Positions 19,906 to 32,430 of a DNA stretch of 64,000 nucleotides are shown one piece after another. The DNA comes from Bathymodiolus brooksi (lineage: Eukaryota; Mollusca; Bivalvia; Mytilida; Modiolidae). The translations under genes and the position numbers were made by a program. Location of the stretch: contig OY804589.1 of assembly GCA_963680875.1 (NCBI GenBank), positions 33,354,952-33,418,951 on the forward strand, read 5' to 3'. How positions within the stretch are numbered: position 1 is the stretch's first letter; each line of letters starts with the position of its first letter. The notes beneath the pieces are model-generated. The model was given only the letters and a program-made list of their open reading frames with translations, did not search any database and had not been told where the DNA came from.

Positions 19906-19960
19906 ACATATATATTTCGTTTCGTTAAATATTTATCTACATTCTTCTATACTTACTTAC

Positions 19961-20097
19961 CTGTTAATATTCATTTCCAGCTCATTATCATAACAAATGT
20001 CTCGATATTAACTGATCCCGCCTACTTCGTTCCGCCATCTTGTCATTGTGGTATTCTCGCTTTGAGGTCAATTTTCAAATAAGCAGCATATTTTATA
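19961..20097 (-). promoter_or_regulatory. Predicted promoter and 5' UTR exon of TRIM-like gene, copy 1
   Basis: On the minus strand: TATAAAA at 20097-20091, predicted start near 20065, then an exon ending in ACAG at 19961 followed by a near-ideal donor (GTAAGTAAGT). Splicing to the acceptor at 16429 would remove 3532 bp and join this leader to the CDS. The leader contains a 16-codon upstream ORF (20038-19988, ATGGCG start) and an overlapping 12-codon one, which would be expected to lower translation. Prediction only; no transcript evidence. Confidence 0.45.
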
Positions 20098-20400
20098 TCA
20101 CAATAATTACATTTAATCTGCATTACACAATACTGATGAACTTCATAGCTATTTATATTATAATATACAATTAGATATTTATACATATATGTCGTTCTGC
20201 TCATGGATTTTTTTTATGTATATCCCCTCCTTTGCCCCTTTTATATGATACTGGTGAACTTATTGCTATTTATGTTATAATATAATATTACACTTAACGT
20301 TTTTATTTTCCCTATTTGTCTTTGTTAGCGCAGCCGGTCACTATTTTCGTATATGGACAGGTCATGTACCTGCATTATTATAGATAAAAAGTATAATATA

Positions 20401-20602
20401 GCAAATAGTTCATGTCACTTCGGGTCATATGGCAGTATATGGACCGGTCCGTCACCAAAAAAATATTATATGGACCTCAGAAGCTTCGGTCCATATAATA
20501 TTATTTTGGTGACGGACCGGTCCATATACTGCCATTTAATTTGGTGACGGACCGGTCCATATACTGCCATATGATCCTCAGTGCCATGAACTAATTGCTA
20601 TT
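20401..20602. repeat. Long palindrome element II, copy 1
   Basis: Arms meet around 'tcagaagcttc' (20477-20487). The core stem contains 'ggaccggtccgtcacc' and 'ggtgacggaccggtcc'. A further 35-bp direct repeat of the right arm (20536-20570) is inserted before the outer arm 'catgaactaattgct', which pairs with 'agcaaatagttcatg'. It lies about 300 bp upstream of the predicted TATA box. Confidence 0.85.
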
Positions 20603-20680
20603 TAATTTGTCTGTATTTTCAGTTAGTAGATTTTTCTCATTGTAATGATTACTAATTAAAATGTAATAAAATATTTAAAG

Positions 20681-20930
20681 CAGTGTTGTTTTATTATCAT
20701 CTTTGTCTGAATCATGATTTTATTTATTGTTGTTTTGTTGTCATCTTTGTTTGTGTTAAACATCATTTTTACAGCAGTGTTGTTTTGTTGTCATCTTTGT
20801 TTGTGTTAAACATCATTTTTACAGCAGTGTTGTTTTGTTGTCATCTTTGTTTGTGTTAAACATCATTTTTACAGCAGTGTTGTTTTGTTATCATCTTTGT
20901 GTGTTTTCAACATAATTTTATCCTCACTCA
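20681..20930. repeat. 50-bp minisatellite, copy 1
   Basis: About 4-5 monomers; consensus parts 'gttgttttgttgtcatcttt' and 'aaacatcatttttacagcag'. Its sequence is unrelated to the 50-bp satellite at 52.7-64 kb. Confidence 0.8.
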
Positions 20931-21973
20931 CACTGAAGAATGGTGGTCGACTACATTAATTTCGTCCTATTTAATGACATCAATTGGATTTCCGATCAAC
21001 AAGAAAACCATACATTTTGTTGAAGATCATGGAAGGTTCGATCCCAAGTGTTCAATTCAAATTGTTCATAACACATAGTCTCTCAGAATATTTTTTTTTT
21101 AAATATTTGTTTATTAAAATAAACAAATAGTTTCACAAAAGATTTTCAAATAAATTTTTGTTAAATATGGCTATTAAATTTGCATATTTGGCAAAATTCA
21201 AAATATATAAAACTATTCATTAAATTCAGCTCATTCTAGTTTAAAATGTAGCAGTTATGGTCATTTGCACTTTTGGGTGGATATCAGGAAGGAAAACATC
21301 CAAGGAATATCCCATTCTAGATTGGATTAATTTGACTCTGTGGTTTCAGAAGATTTTTAAATTAATTTTTGTCAAAATCGGGATAATTTGCATATTTTCT
21401 GTAAAACACATGTATCCGAAAAAACATGTAACATGTCATACCTTTCATTAAAATGGAACTACTGTGCAAATATGGTGAAAAAATGTGACTTCATTAAATC
21501 TAAAGGATTGTTTTACCCCTTGATCTATTTATAGTAACAGCTGCCATGAGCTAGTGATTGTCGTTTAACACCATGTGAGCAATTTTTCAGCTATTTTGCA
21601 TGACAAGATCAAGTAATATTTCGACAATATGATGATATCCATTTTTTAATAGACCAGTCCTATTTTTACAATTCTAGCTCACTTAAGCATCAGTATGAGG
21701 GTATAGACATCTCGCTCCACTCCGATACATTATCCCGATTCCGATTCAACCAGTCTTAATGCTGCCTGCTTAGCTTTTTGATGAAATATTATTATAATTC
21801 GCCATGTTTTATTGTTAATTTCGTGAATATGGAAAAATCTTGCAGTATTTTGTAGGATTTCGAAAAAAATATATTGATATTGAAAATCAATGATATATTT
21901 ATTGTATATATTCTGGAATATGCCAACAATATATGGAATCCGTACAAAAAGAAACATATAACAGCAATCGAGA

Positions 21974-22462
21974 ATGTCCAGTCAGAGGAGAGCCACACAA
22001 CTAATTCCAGTATTTAAAGTCCTAACTTACGTAGAAAGGCTCAAGAAACTTAAACTACCAACGTTAACCTATCGTAGAAAAAGAGGAGACATAACAGAAG
22101 TTTTCAAAATGACATCTGGCATCCACGACACATTTCTACCATCTTTGTTTAAACTAAACAACAATAGCAGACCAAGAGGACATAGCAATAAATTATATCA
22201 GCACCGAAAAGCAAAAAGTCTAAGGAAGAACTTCTTTACACAAAGAACTGTAAATATCTGGAACAACCTGCCGGAAAGTGTGATAAGCGCAAAAACAACC
22301 AAAAGATTTGAAAGTAGACTAGACAAACATTGGGAAGCACAAGAACTACTGTATAACTACGAAGCAGACCTAACCACCAGCAGTGAGCTAAACAGTTTAG
22401 AAGATGAAGATTTGGAGCTGAGAATAGTGGTCGGAGGCCAGCGCTCAGAAGCGAACCTGTAA
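21974..22462 (+). pseudogene. LINE ORF2 C-terminal tail, copy 1
   Basis: 162 codons resembling the end of a non-LTR retrotransposon polymerase: 'RRATQLIPVF', 'LPTLTYRRKRGDITEVFKM', 'RGHSNKLYQ', 'NFFTQRTVNIWNNLPESV' and 'RFESRLDKHW'. Palm and endonuclease motifs are absent, so it is 5'-truncated. The frame is still open and ends in a 30-residue acidic stretch. The first Met is internal to the original protein. Its conservation in the units reflects recent tandem duplication, not selection that I can show. Confidence 0.75.
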
Positions 22463-23085
22463 GTATATATTAAGGTAGTTCGGGGGTTTAAAATTTCGCG
22501 GATTGTGCGACTATTGGTGCGCATCTTTCTCTATCCAGAGTTGTCGTTCCCACTACGCTCCACTCTATCTCTGTCAACGCTCATTTTACAAGATTTTTGT
22601 AAAATTTTGAAACAGTAAAAAAATGTACCTAAAATTGTTTTAATTATTATAAATATCAATAAAGATGAAAATAAATCACTCATTTCAAATCAATTCTCTC
22701 TTAAAAATGATTTGTGATCGTTTTTAATTTTTACCTCCGCAAAATAGTTCTACAAGAAGTGGGGGGAAAATAAAATACCCCGGCAATGGCGGAAAAGCTG
22801 AAAAAACTAAGAATTGTTAAAAAAAAAATACCCCTTTCATCAACCAATCAGAAGACAGCATTCTGATATAAGTTGTAATTAATATTCATATACGAATCTT
22901 GGTCTCGAAAACGAAAAACGATTTCCATTTTCTGTACCCTGAGATTGTAACGCCAACGGATTCAACAATACTTGCATTTACAGAGGGTAGTAAGTGTATA
23001 ATAGAATATTAGCAGGTACGCTATTGATTTGAAGTTCTCTTAGCAGAGTCAAAGAAATGCAAATGCTATGTTATTGGAGACTTAC

Positions 23086-23382
23086 CACCATGTTTGTAAC
23101 TAGGGTAACCCGACGGGTGTCAAATGTGGAGCATGAAGTGTTCACTCTTCTGTAGAAGGTGAGAACACCCCCATTTTTAGTGGTGTTTATCTTGTTCATG
23201 TACAATAACATATCGTCATTTTGTAGATCCGTGTTGTGCAATGATTTCAGCTTAAAAGGGTGTTCGTATTGTTTTACAATAACGACAGGTGTCACTAGTG
23301 GAGCAGGAACTACATACCCTTCTGGGGCACCCGAGTCCCCCCTCATTTTTATTTGGGTTCGTGTCGCTAAAATTTTTATTAT
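23086..23382 (-). CDS. Candidate internal exon of unrecognised gene, copy 2
   Basis: 297 bp, 99 codons, open from the AG acceptor (23384-23383) to the GTAAG donor (23085), phase 0 at both ends. Compared with copy 1 it has a sense codon where copy 1 has TGA, plus four more residues (KLKS region). The residues 'RGDSGAPEGYVVPAPL' are unfamiliar; no signal peptide or membrane segment is seen. Partner exons were not identified. Confidence 0.45.
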
Positions 23383-23704
23383 CTGTGGAATTTAGTCGTC
23401 CATCATTATCGTTTTGATCTTTTTGCCTATTTTTTGTTTGTCTTTCTTCGAACTACGGCTTCTGATTACCCCTATGATATCTTCAAACTTTCCATTGACA
23501 ATAGCAGGGTTCTTTGATAGTTACATTTGTATGCATTGAACCCTTTTATATTACGATACGATTTTGAATATGTGTGTTTATCAACCGGAAAGGATATCAA
23601 CTTCGCCATTTATGGTTGCCTATTTCGGTGTTACATTTTATTTAAAAATTAAATGACCAACTTATGGACACGTGTTGGCAATATTTGTGACGTTCATCTA
23701 ACAA

Positions 23705-23953
23705 GACATGTAACTTAATTATGTCAACTATGTCAAGGTCGCCTGTTTTATTGTATTTTTTTGTAACAAACCACGTGACTTAATTCTGACAACTAAGTCA
23801 GACTCGCCTGTTTTATTGTATTTGCCAGGTATCAAACCACGTGACTTAATTTGTCAACTATGTCAAGGTCGTCTATTTTCTTGTATTTTTGGTAACAAAC
23901 CACGTGACTTAATTCTGTCAACTATGTCAAGGTCGCCTGTTTTCTTCTATTTG
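23705..23953. repeat. 65/66-bp minisatellite, copy 2 (four monomers)
   Basis: Short form of the array; three of the four monomers carry cacgtg. Confidence 0.85.
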
Positions 23954-25166
23954 TTGTAGTCGATTATTTTGTTGACTATATATATGTCAAGCATTACAAC
24001 CATACACGATATTAAAACCTATATGACGAATCTGTAAACCAACTGTACCATTTATTGGGACATACGAAAGGAACGGACGACAAGGTAAAGTAAAATTGTT
24101 TATGACACATATAATCTTTATCAGCAAAATACTAGTAGTGTAAAACAGGAAAGCTCTCTCTTGTTATCAATGGTGGTTCGAAACGTATTCGAGAAAAGAC
24201 AAAAGGGTTCTAGATTTCTGATAAATTTTACACCTATTTTGATTAATTAATAGGGTTACACCCTAATACTTATTTAGATTTTCATTTTTAATTTAGGTCT
24301 ACCTGTATCAGTCATAGATGCCCTTGGTTGTGATGTTTGGACGTTTGAGTTTTCAGCCTTTCAGTGTTTTCTTCCCAATTATATTGCAATTAAGCGCCAC
24401 TGAACAAATTCATTAAAGAAATGAAATATGGTGCACTTAATCAATATCGGCTTCAGAATATTTGATGTTTTTTTTTTTAAATAAAAACGTAGGTATCTAA
24501 ATTAGTGCACACGACGCGTTACTGGAATAACCGCTATTAGGTACGCTCAACGTCGACAGAACTCAAAAATATCTAGGAGTAAAAAACCAAAGGGCTCAAA
24601 CTAGACAGCAAAAATTGTCTCATGTCACTCAGAATAATGCATTGCATATAAAATAAACAAGGACTGGGTGCAGTGGAGAGGAGCTGTGGCAATGGCTATA
24701 AATCCCTTCTCGACTTTACAAGGTGGGGCACTATGTTTTTGTCCCCTTCTAAAACTACGTTTTTTGGCAAATAAATTTCAGATAAAGATGAAATCTTGTC
24801 ATGGTTGTTATTTTGCTTGTAAGTTTTAAAAACTTGACAACCCCACGCACACATACTGTACGATCCATTCCTACACCTCTGTGTTACACTAGTGGAGCAG
24901 GTACTGCTTACACTTCCGGAACACATCAGTTACCCCCACCCGGTTTTCAGTAGTGTTCGTGTTGCTTGATCTTTAGTTTTCTGTGTATTCATTTGTCGAC
25001 TCTTGTTTGTTGGTTTTTTTAATGTATTGTCTGTCCTTTGATTTACTGCATTGTATTACCCTTTTCGCATCTTTAATATGATCCAGATCAATTATATGAA
25101 TAGGACTCATTTATTTCTTTAAAACACAAATCATTAGAAAATGATCGTATAGGTTCTGCTATGATT

Positions 25167-26873
25167 CTATTGTCCTCTTGAAACATCAAACAGAAAAGCA
25201 ATATCTTTCTCATTTACAACTAGTAACTTATTAGTTGATCTTTCATAATCAAGTACAATTGGTTCCACTAGACCATCTTTAGAAGACAATAGTTGTCTAT
25301 GACATTGTCCATCAGGGGAGATAACCACGACATTGATAGAATCACGACCGACGACATACAGGTTTCCATCATTGTCTACGGAGATACCAAGTGGACATTT
25401 TAAAACACGTTCATCTTTGAATTCCCATTGTATTGTACCTTGTAGATCACAGCATGTCACGGTATGTGTTTTCCAGCTTGTGTAGTACAGTTTGTCTCCA
25501 AATGTGGCTATGTAATGAACGTTAGACATCTCTCTTCCGATATCACCCACGGATTTATCACTGAGGTTTAACATCTTTAGTCCTATATTCCCTGCACAGT
25601 AATAAATTGTTCTACCTCTAATCGCCATGCCATGAATGTAAGTATCCATGGAGATAGTTGTCATGACTTTCTTACTTTCTATGTTTATTATAGCTATGCA
25701 TCTTTTATCTCCAATTCCAGATGATACAGCAAGGCTATTTTCCTCTTTTATATAAAGTGTATCATAGGTGTAGGATCCTATTTGATCTTGCCCAATTTGG
25801 AATAGTTCTACTCCTTCTTTATTGAAAAATTGTACAATATGTTTTTCGTAGCAGGAACATACCATTCTACCATCTGGAAGTAAAGAACATCCTGTGATAT
25901 CATTTACCTTTGTTTTAACCTTTTGTGTCAGATTCAGGTGTATATTTTCAACTGACATAGGTGGTAGGTCAGCTACCATTATCTGGGCTTGTTTGTCCTT
26001 TTTTCTAGCTAAGGTTAACTCACGAGGCTTTGATTCAACAACTACTTCTCCAAAGCTTTGAATGCTGGTGGTTAAGTTCTTCAGACTCATATCTATATTG
26101 CATGATATCTTGGTTTGTTTAAGACTGTCGCTGTTCACTAGAGCATGTAAACACGTGTCTTGGGCTTCTACATCACTCCCTATTTCCTTCAAGGCCAGAA
26201 ATGTTTGCAGGTCTGATGCATACTGTTTTATATTGACCATGTTTGTCTTGTATTCACTCAGTTCTTTCTGTTTCTCATCTAAAGATGCCATTAATTCACT
26301 TGTTTGACTGGTTACTATGGTTACAGCTTCAGTCAATTCATTTAGCAGATCTTCTTGTAACTTGTCAAGATGATTATTGATTTTTTTCCTTAGTTCCCGT
26401 ATTTCATTCCCAATTATTCTTTTCTGTTCTGTAACAGTACCTGCGTTGTTCTCTCTGTTTTGTCGAATTTTGTGGATATTTTCCATCATTTCGTCTATTA
26501 ATTGTTCTGTTTCATTGAATTCATGTGACGTCTTCACGTTTTTAACTATATTTTCAAGAATAGTTAAACCTTTGCATTCGCTATGATTTTCAAAGATACA
26601 AATTTTGCAACAGGGGAACCCATGTTCCTTACAGTATAACTGAAACCTTTCATTGTGCTTGTTGCAGAACTCTCTAATTTCTAAAACGAACGACGGCAAC
26701 GCTTGGTATTCAGAAATAGGCATGGTGTTATGGTTTCGGGAGGCGTTCGAAAAACTATGATGCTGTGTGCAGTCTATGCATAATCCTTGATCGCATTCTG
26801 GACACCACACTTCTGATGGCTTAGAAATATGGCGGACATCACATATACCACAGCTAGATGGAGAACTCGTCAT
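25167..26873 (-). CDS. TRIM-like B-box/propeller protein, copy 2
   Basis: 568 codons. Residues 1-411 are identical to copy 1. In the propeller it has Y412, H414, G428/N429/I430, G446, H453, S466, K468, E484, V508, C524, E537 and E555, and alone among the four it has K556 (AAA in place of AGA). The predicted 3' splice site is at 26887-26886, AATAAA at 25115-25110, and the leader exon at 30418-30554. No disabling changes were seen, so it is probably functional. Confidence 0.9.
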   Translation of the reverse strand: MTSSPSSCGICDVRHISKPSEVWCPECDQGLCIDCTQHHSFSNASRNHNTMPISEYQALPSFVLEIREFCNKHNERFQLYCKEHGFPCCKICIFENHSECKGLTILENIVKNVKTSHEFNETEQLIDEMMENIHKIRQNRENNAGTVTEQKRIIGNEIRELRKKINNHLDKLQEDLLNELTEAVTIVTSQTSELMASLDEKQKELSEYKTNMVNIKQYASDLQTFLALKEIGSDVEAQDTCLHALVNSDSLKQTKISCNIDMSLKNLTTSIQSFGEVVVESKPRELTLARKKDKQAQIMVADLPPMSVENIHLNLTQKVKTKVNDITGCSLLPDGRMVCSCYEKHIVQFFNKEGVELFQIGQDQIGSYTYDTLYIKEENSLAVSSGIGDKRCIAIINIESKKVMTTISMDTYIHGMAIRGRTIYYCAGNIGLKMLNLSDKSVGDIGREMSNVHYIATFGDKLYYTSWKTHTVTCCDLQGTIQWEFKDERVLKCPLGISVDNDGNLYVVGRDSINVVVISPDGQCHRQLLSSKDGLVEPIVLDYERSTNKLLVVNEKDIAFLFDVSRGQ

Positions 26874-27300
26874 AATGTTGATATCCTGAAATATATTGTA
26901 AATTGTTCAAATTCAAATTTAAAGCTTTACGTGTAACCTCCATTCTATGCAAACAAACACTAAAATTAATTGATTCAAATCAGATTTTCTGTTTGCAGAT
27001 ATTTTTTTTAAATTGAAATTTGAAATTGGATTTTCCCAGTGAAATCTGGTTTAATTTTGGTTCAGTTGATACCGAGGATAAGATATAAATGCTTACGACG
27101 TACACCATGTGATTGCAAATATATACTATGACGCTGACACCAACATTAACTTATGTGAGAAAATGTTAACCTTTCTTATATGAATTATTACAAAATATAT
27201 TTATAAACATAAACAAGGTTATTTACAAATGTTCACCACATATAAAGATAACCTTTACAAATATTTAAACATCAAAGTTTATTATAGATTAAATGTATTT

Positions 27301-27553
27301 GATTTGATTTATTGTGTTTAACGCCATGTTCAGCAATATTTCAGCTATATCATGGCGACCAGTTTTAGTGGTGGAGGAAGCCGGAGTACCCGGAGAGAAC
27401 CACTGACCATGGGTAAGCAACCGGTAAACTTTATAACTTGCAGCTGCGTGTCGAGTGCACTCTTTTGTAATTTACAAATCCGGGTGTGAAACCACGCCGT
27501 ATTGGTGATAGGCAGGTAATCCAACTACCTAACTCATTGAGCCACCCGGGTCC
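27301..27553 (-). repeat. tRNA-derived SINE in intron 1, copy 2
   Basis: Same insertion as at 16845-17098, hence older than the tandem duplication. Confidence 0.75.
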
Positions 27554-27693
27554 TATTAAATGTATTTTGATATAATATCTGTACTAGTTTACATATAGAG
27601 GGAAATGTTTTGAATGGCAGTTTAAAGTTCACAAAATATAACAAAAGAATAATATGAAAGTTCGATATGCCTGAACCACATCGATGTTTAAAT

Positions 27694-28003
27694 CAGTTAG
27701 TTAGCCTGCCCGTCTCGAGTGCGGTAGATCATGGTTCGAGTCCCGGTTGGGTCAAACCAAAGACTGTTTCACCGCTCAGCATGCAGTTTCAATGAGGATG
27801 AGTATTTGGCTGAGAATCCGGAATATGTGTTCGATTGTAGCAGCATGTCTGCAAGCCGAATGTTGTTTCAGCGGGCTAACACTATAAAACTCCATTATAT
27901 ATGTTTGCATGTAGAAAGGATCGAAGTGCAAATTGCTCCCGCCATATGATATAGCTGTGAAAATAGCTCATTTGGAGTAAAGCAACATTTACTCGCTCAA
28001 TAT
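27694..28003 (+). repeat. tRNA-headed SINE, second family, copy 2
   Basis: Shared insertion, equivalent to 17238-17547. Confidence 0.65.
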
Positions 28004-28219
28004 GCCTGAAATAAGGTCAATGTTAAAACCCGGACTGGACCTTGTCTCTGATTCTGTGTTTTACGTGCAGGGAACGTAGGACGCTCCAAACATGGAACTC
28101 ACTATGGTTCACGCTCAGTTGTCTTCTATTATAACTTATAGAGAGGGTATCCTTTATCTGCCACTTGATTAATATGATGAGTACCTCTGTGTGTCGAGCC
28201 ATGCTGGGAACCGTAACCA

Positions 28220-28399
28220 GTCAAATTTCGCATAAACATTACAAATGACCCAAAATGTCAATGTCGTGCACCTTTCGAAGACTCAATTCATTATCTAATG
28301 GAATGTCCATTATACCAAAACGAAAGAGATTGTCCTTTTAGAAGCTTAAGAGAAACCAAAAAATTTATAGAAACATTACTTTTGGAAACGATGAAATAA
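28220..28399 (+). pseudogene. LINE C-terminal zinc-knuckle fragment, copy 2
   Basis: Same 60-codon remnant as in copy 1, with one change near the end of the knuckle (aaaacgaaag for aaagcgaaag, S to N). Confidence 0.65.
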
Positions 28400-29076
28400 A
28401 TATAAATGAAAATTCTATGATCTTCAATAAAGTTCGAGCATATATTCTAGACAAACAAAAAGATTTTAATCAGTGGTCGTTCATCTGGTCTACATCAACA
28501 TCAACTTATTTCCCATGTTTCGCTATATTATGTAATTATTATTTATATTTTTGCATGGGCTATTTTTGCTGACATTATTATATGTGTATTATTTGTAGGG
28601 AGAGGACAGTTCATAAGTTGTGATAACTTTTTGTCCAATCCCATTGCTGTTTTATTTGCAATAAAATAATATTAAACTACAAAAACCAGTCAAATACACT
28701 GATATTTCAAAAATTGTAAAATGAATGTTGTATTTCTTATATATATATAAAAAGAAGGAAGGACTAGCTCATCATTTCAGGTGATAATATCTTAAACATT
28801 TTTCAGTAGCTGTACCAGTCTTACAATCATTACCATTCGATGCAGAGAAGTGTTGGGGAAAAAGTCCACCCAAAGTTAAAAAAAAACCTATCTGTTGGCA
28901 CTGGCACAGTTGTCTATAACATTATAATACACATATATATCTCCATCTATATGGTAAATTGATATATCAATATTAACGTGCAGCAAAAATTGATGTTTAT
29001 ATATAAAAATCTCCATCGAGAGTGAGGGAAATGTTGCCTCGAACCCAATTTTCAGAGTTCTAATATAGTATTATTA

Positions 29077-29197
29077 GTGATGTTTTTCATATTGGCCTAG
29101 TTATAGGTTCGAGGCCTGCTGTATTGGCCTGAGGCGCAGACGAACGCCAATACAGCAGACCGAGGACCTATAACTAGGCCAATATGAAAAACATCAC
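29077..29197. repeat. Long hairpin element I, copy 2
   Basis: Same foldback as 18621-18741. Confidence 0.8.
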
Positions 29198-30417
29198 GTA
29201 ATGATACCTTTATTAATTAACCAGTCCAATATCTCTCGGGATTTTTCCTTGCAATTGTCGAAATGTCTAGCGGATTCCGATCTAGTTGTTATTGGACTGA
29301 CTGGAATTGGGCCAATACGGAAAATATCCGTATTGGACTGGTTTTTGCCGTATTGGCCCAATGAAAGTTTTTATATTGCATTGACAGATTTGATCATATA
29401 AAGGCTAATAAATCAAAGTTAATTAATAATTGTTAATATTGTGGTTATCACCACTCTGTATTGCACATCAATGTATACTTTATACTACATTAAAATAAAT
29501 GAATAAATGAATGAATGAATGAATGAATATTTGTGCATAGATGGAGGAAGTAATTAATCTCATATTCTATATGTGTTAAATCCTGCCTGATTTGGTCCTG
29601 CAATCAGACTTCAGTCTGGGTCCAACTTCAAGTCCCCTCCAGTATTCAGAGTGTACTTTTTTTTTATACAACTACAGTTTTAAGTATTGGTATTTAGCAT
29701 ATTAAATACAAACAGGCAATGCATAATTTTGTTGTTGTTGGTCTTATTAAAAAGGGGCTGTGTATTTAAAACATCGCTGTTCATCCTAGTAAAAATTCAT
29801 ATGACATGTTTGAAGATACCACATGGAGAAAACAACAGCCGTTAATAGAAGAACAGACAATGGTGAATACAATGGCAAAAGGAAAAGGACAAAATGACAA
29901 ACACTGTCAAATAATGTCTTCTGATGAATAAACTCAAATTCAGAAAATGGCGGATGAGGAAGTTAAATGGTCACGATATTTTTATTTTGTCACGATTATA
30001 ATCAATACTGACACGTGATTTTCCTAATAATAGACTTAGTGATCTTTAAATTCAGCGCTTGAACCAATTCAATATTTATATACTTGTAAATTAAACTCAA
30101 AATTATTATGTAGCTAATTATTTTTAAAGTGTTTTTTTTTTTTTAGAAAGAACGTAAACGGAATCGTCAAAGGAACTAGCGGCTCACTTGAGCTTATAGC
30201 TGCGGAACCGTAGCCCTTATGGTCCTTGGCCAGTTTTCTGATATTTGCGAACCGTAGGGCTACGGATTTCACCCTATCAAAAACTTTCGAAACTGCGCGG
30301 TGAAAATCTTGCGCCGCTTTTTTGTAAATTTTTGTCATGAAATCGGGTGCGAGAACGATCAAACATATATATTTCGTTTCGTTAAATATTTATCTACATT
30401 CTTCTATACTTACTTAC

Positions 30418-30554
30418 CTGTTAATATTCATTTCCAGCTCATTATCATAACAAATGTCTCGATATTAACTGATCCCGCCTACTTCGTTCCGCCATCTTGT
30501 CATTGTGGTATTCTCGCTTTGAGGTCAATTTTCAAATAAGCAGCATATTTTATA
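30418..30554 (-). promoter_or_regulatory. Predicted promoter and 5' UTR exon, copy 2
   Basis: TATAAAA at 30554-30548; donor GTAAGT begins at 30417. Upstream ORFs are preserved. Confidence 0.45.
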
Positions 30555-30857
30555 TCACAATAATTACATTTAATCTGCATTACACAATACTGATGAACTT
30601 CATAGCTATTTATATTATAATATACAATTAGATATTTATACATATATGTCGTTCTGCTCATGGATTTTTTTTATGTATATCCCCTCCTTTGCCCCTTTTA
30701 TATAATACTGGTGAACTTATTGCTATTTATGTTATAATATAATATTACACTTAACGTTTTTATTTTCCCTATTTGTCTTTGTTAGCGCAGCCGGTCACTA
30801 TTTTCGTATATGGACAGGTCATGTACCTGCATTATTATAGATAAAAAGTATAATATA

Positions 30858-31059
30858 GCAAATAGTTCATGTCACTTCGGGTCATATGGCAGTATATGGA
30901 CCGGTCCGTCACCAAAAAAATATTATATGGACCTCAGAAGCTTCGGTCCATATAATATTATTTTGGTGACGGACCGGTCCATATACTGCCATTTAATTTG
31001 GTGACGGACCGGTCCATATACTGCCATATGATCCTCAGTGCCATGAACTAATTGCTATT
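30858..31059. repeat. Long palindrome element II, copy 2
   Basis: Same expanded form as copy 1, with the additional 35-bp right-arm repeat. Confidence 0.85.
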
Positions 31060-31137
31060 TAATTTGTCTGTATTTTCAGTTAGTAGATTTTTCTCATTGT
31101 AATGATTACTAATTAAAATGTAATAAAATATTTAAAG

Positions 31138-31375
31138 CAGTGTTGTTTTATTATCATCTTTGTCTGAATCATGATTTTATTTATTGTTGTTTTGTTGTCA
31201 TCTTTGTTTGTGCTAAACATCATTTTTACAGCAGTGTTGTTTTGTTGTCATCTTTGTTTGTGTTAAACATCATTTTTACAGCAGTGTTGTTTTGTTGTCA
31301 TCTTTGTTTGTGTTAAACATCATTTTTACAGCAGTGTTGTTTTGTTATCATCTTTGTGTGTTTTCAACATAATTT
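31138..31375. repeat. 50-bp minisatellite, copy 2
   Basis: Same monomer number as copy 1; one monomer has 'gtgctaaacatc'. Confidence 0.8.
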
Positions 31376-32430
31376 TATCCTCACTCACACTGAAGAATGG
31401 TGGTCGACTACATTAATTTCGTCCTATTTAATGACATCAATTGGATTTCCGATCAACAAGAAAACCATACATTTTGTTGAAGATCATGGAAGGTTCGATC
31501 CCAAGTGTTCAATTCAAATTGTTCATAACACATAGTCTCTCAGAATATTTTTTTTTTAAATATTTGTTTATTAAAATAAACAAATAGTTTCACAAAAGAT
31601 TTTCAAATAAATTTTTGTTAAATATGGCTATTAAATTTGCATATTTGGCAAAATTCAAAATATATAAAACTATTCATTAAATTCAGCTCATTCTAGTTTA
31701 AAATGTAGCAGTTATGGTCATTTGCACTTTTGGGTGGATATCAGGAAGGAAAACATCCAAGGAATATCCCATTCTAGATTGGATTAATTTGACTCTGTGG
31801 TTTCAGAAGATTTTTAAATTAATTTTTGTCAAAATCGGGATAATTTGCATATTTTCTGTAAAACACATGTATCCGAAAAAACATGTAACATGTCATACCT
31901 TTCATTAAAATGGAACTACTGTGCAAATATGGTGAAAAAATGTGACTTCATTAAATCTAAAGGATTGTTTTACCCCTTGATCTATTTATAGTAACAGCTG
32001 CCATGAGCTAGTGATTGTCGTTTAACACCATGTGAGCAATTTTTCAGCTATTTTGCATGACAAGATCAAGTAATATTTCGACAATATGATGATATCCATT
32101 TTTTAATAGACCAGTCCTATTTTTACAATTCTAGCTCACTTAAGCATCAGTATGAGGGTATAGACATCTCGCTCCACTCCGATACATTATCCCGATTCCG
32201 ATTCAACCAGTCTTAATGCTGCCTGCTTAGCTTTTTGATGAAATATTATTATAATTCGCCATGTTTTATTGTTAATTTCGTGAATATGGAAAAATCTTGC
32301 AGTATTTTGTAGGATTTCGAAAAAAATATATTGATATTGAAAATCAATGATATATTTATTGTATATATTCTGGAATATGCCAACAATATATGGAATCCGT
32401 ACAAAAAGAAACATATAACAGCAATCGAGA

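Larger units (their letters stand above)
11918..22882. repeat. Tandem segmental unit, copy 1
   Basis: First of four head-to-tail units. It is about 510 bp longer than the others because its 65/66-bp minisatellite has eight rather than four monomers and because about 210 bp at 13309-13520 is absent from copies 2-4. Left of about 15195 it differs from the others by roughly 3-4% plus indels; right of that point it is nearly identical to them. Unassigned parts with no visible gene are 13.26-14.37 kb, 17.95-18.6 kb, 18.75-19.65 kb (contains a 'gaat(g)' microsatellite at 19037-19072), 20.93-21.97 kb and 22.46-22.88 kb. Confidence 0.9.

Noticed and set aside
20353..20547. 64-codon plus-strand frame across palindrome II
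   Set aside because: A by-product of the inverted repeat; in copy 4 the frame changes its end when the arm repeat is absent.
24696..24926. 76-codon minus-strand frame (MCSGSVSSTCSTS...)
   Set aside because: It is the wrong frame of the degenerate candidate-exon paralogue; copy 1 has further disruptions.
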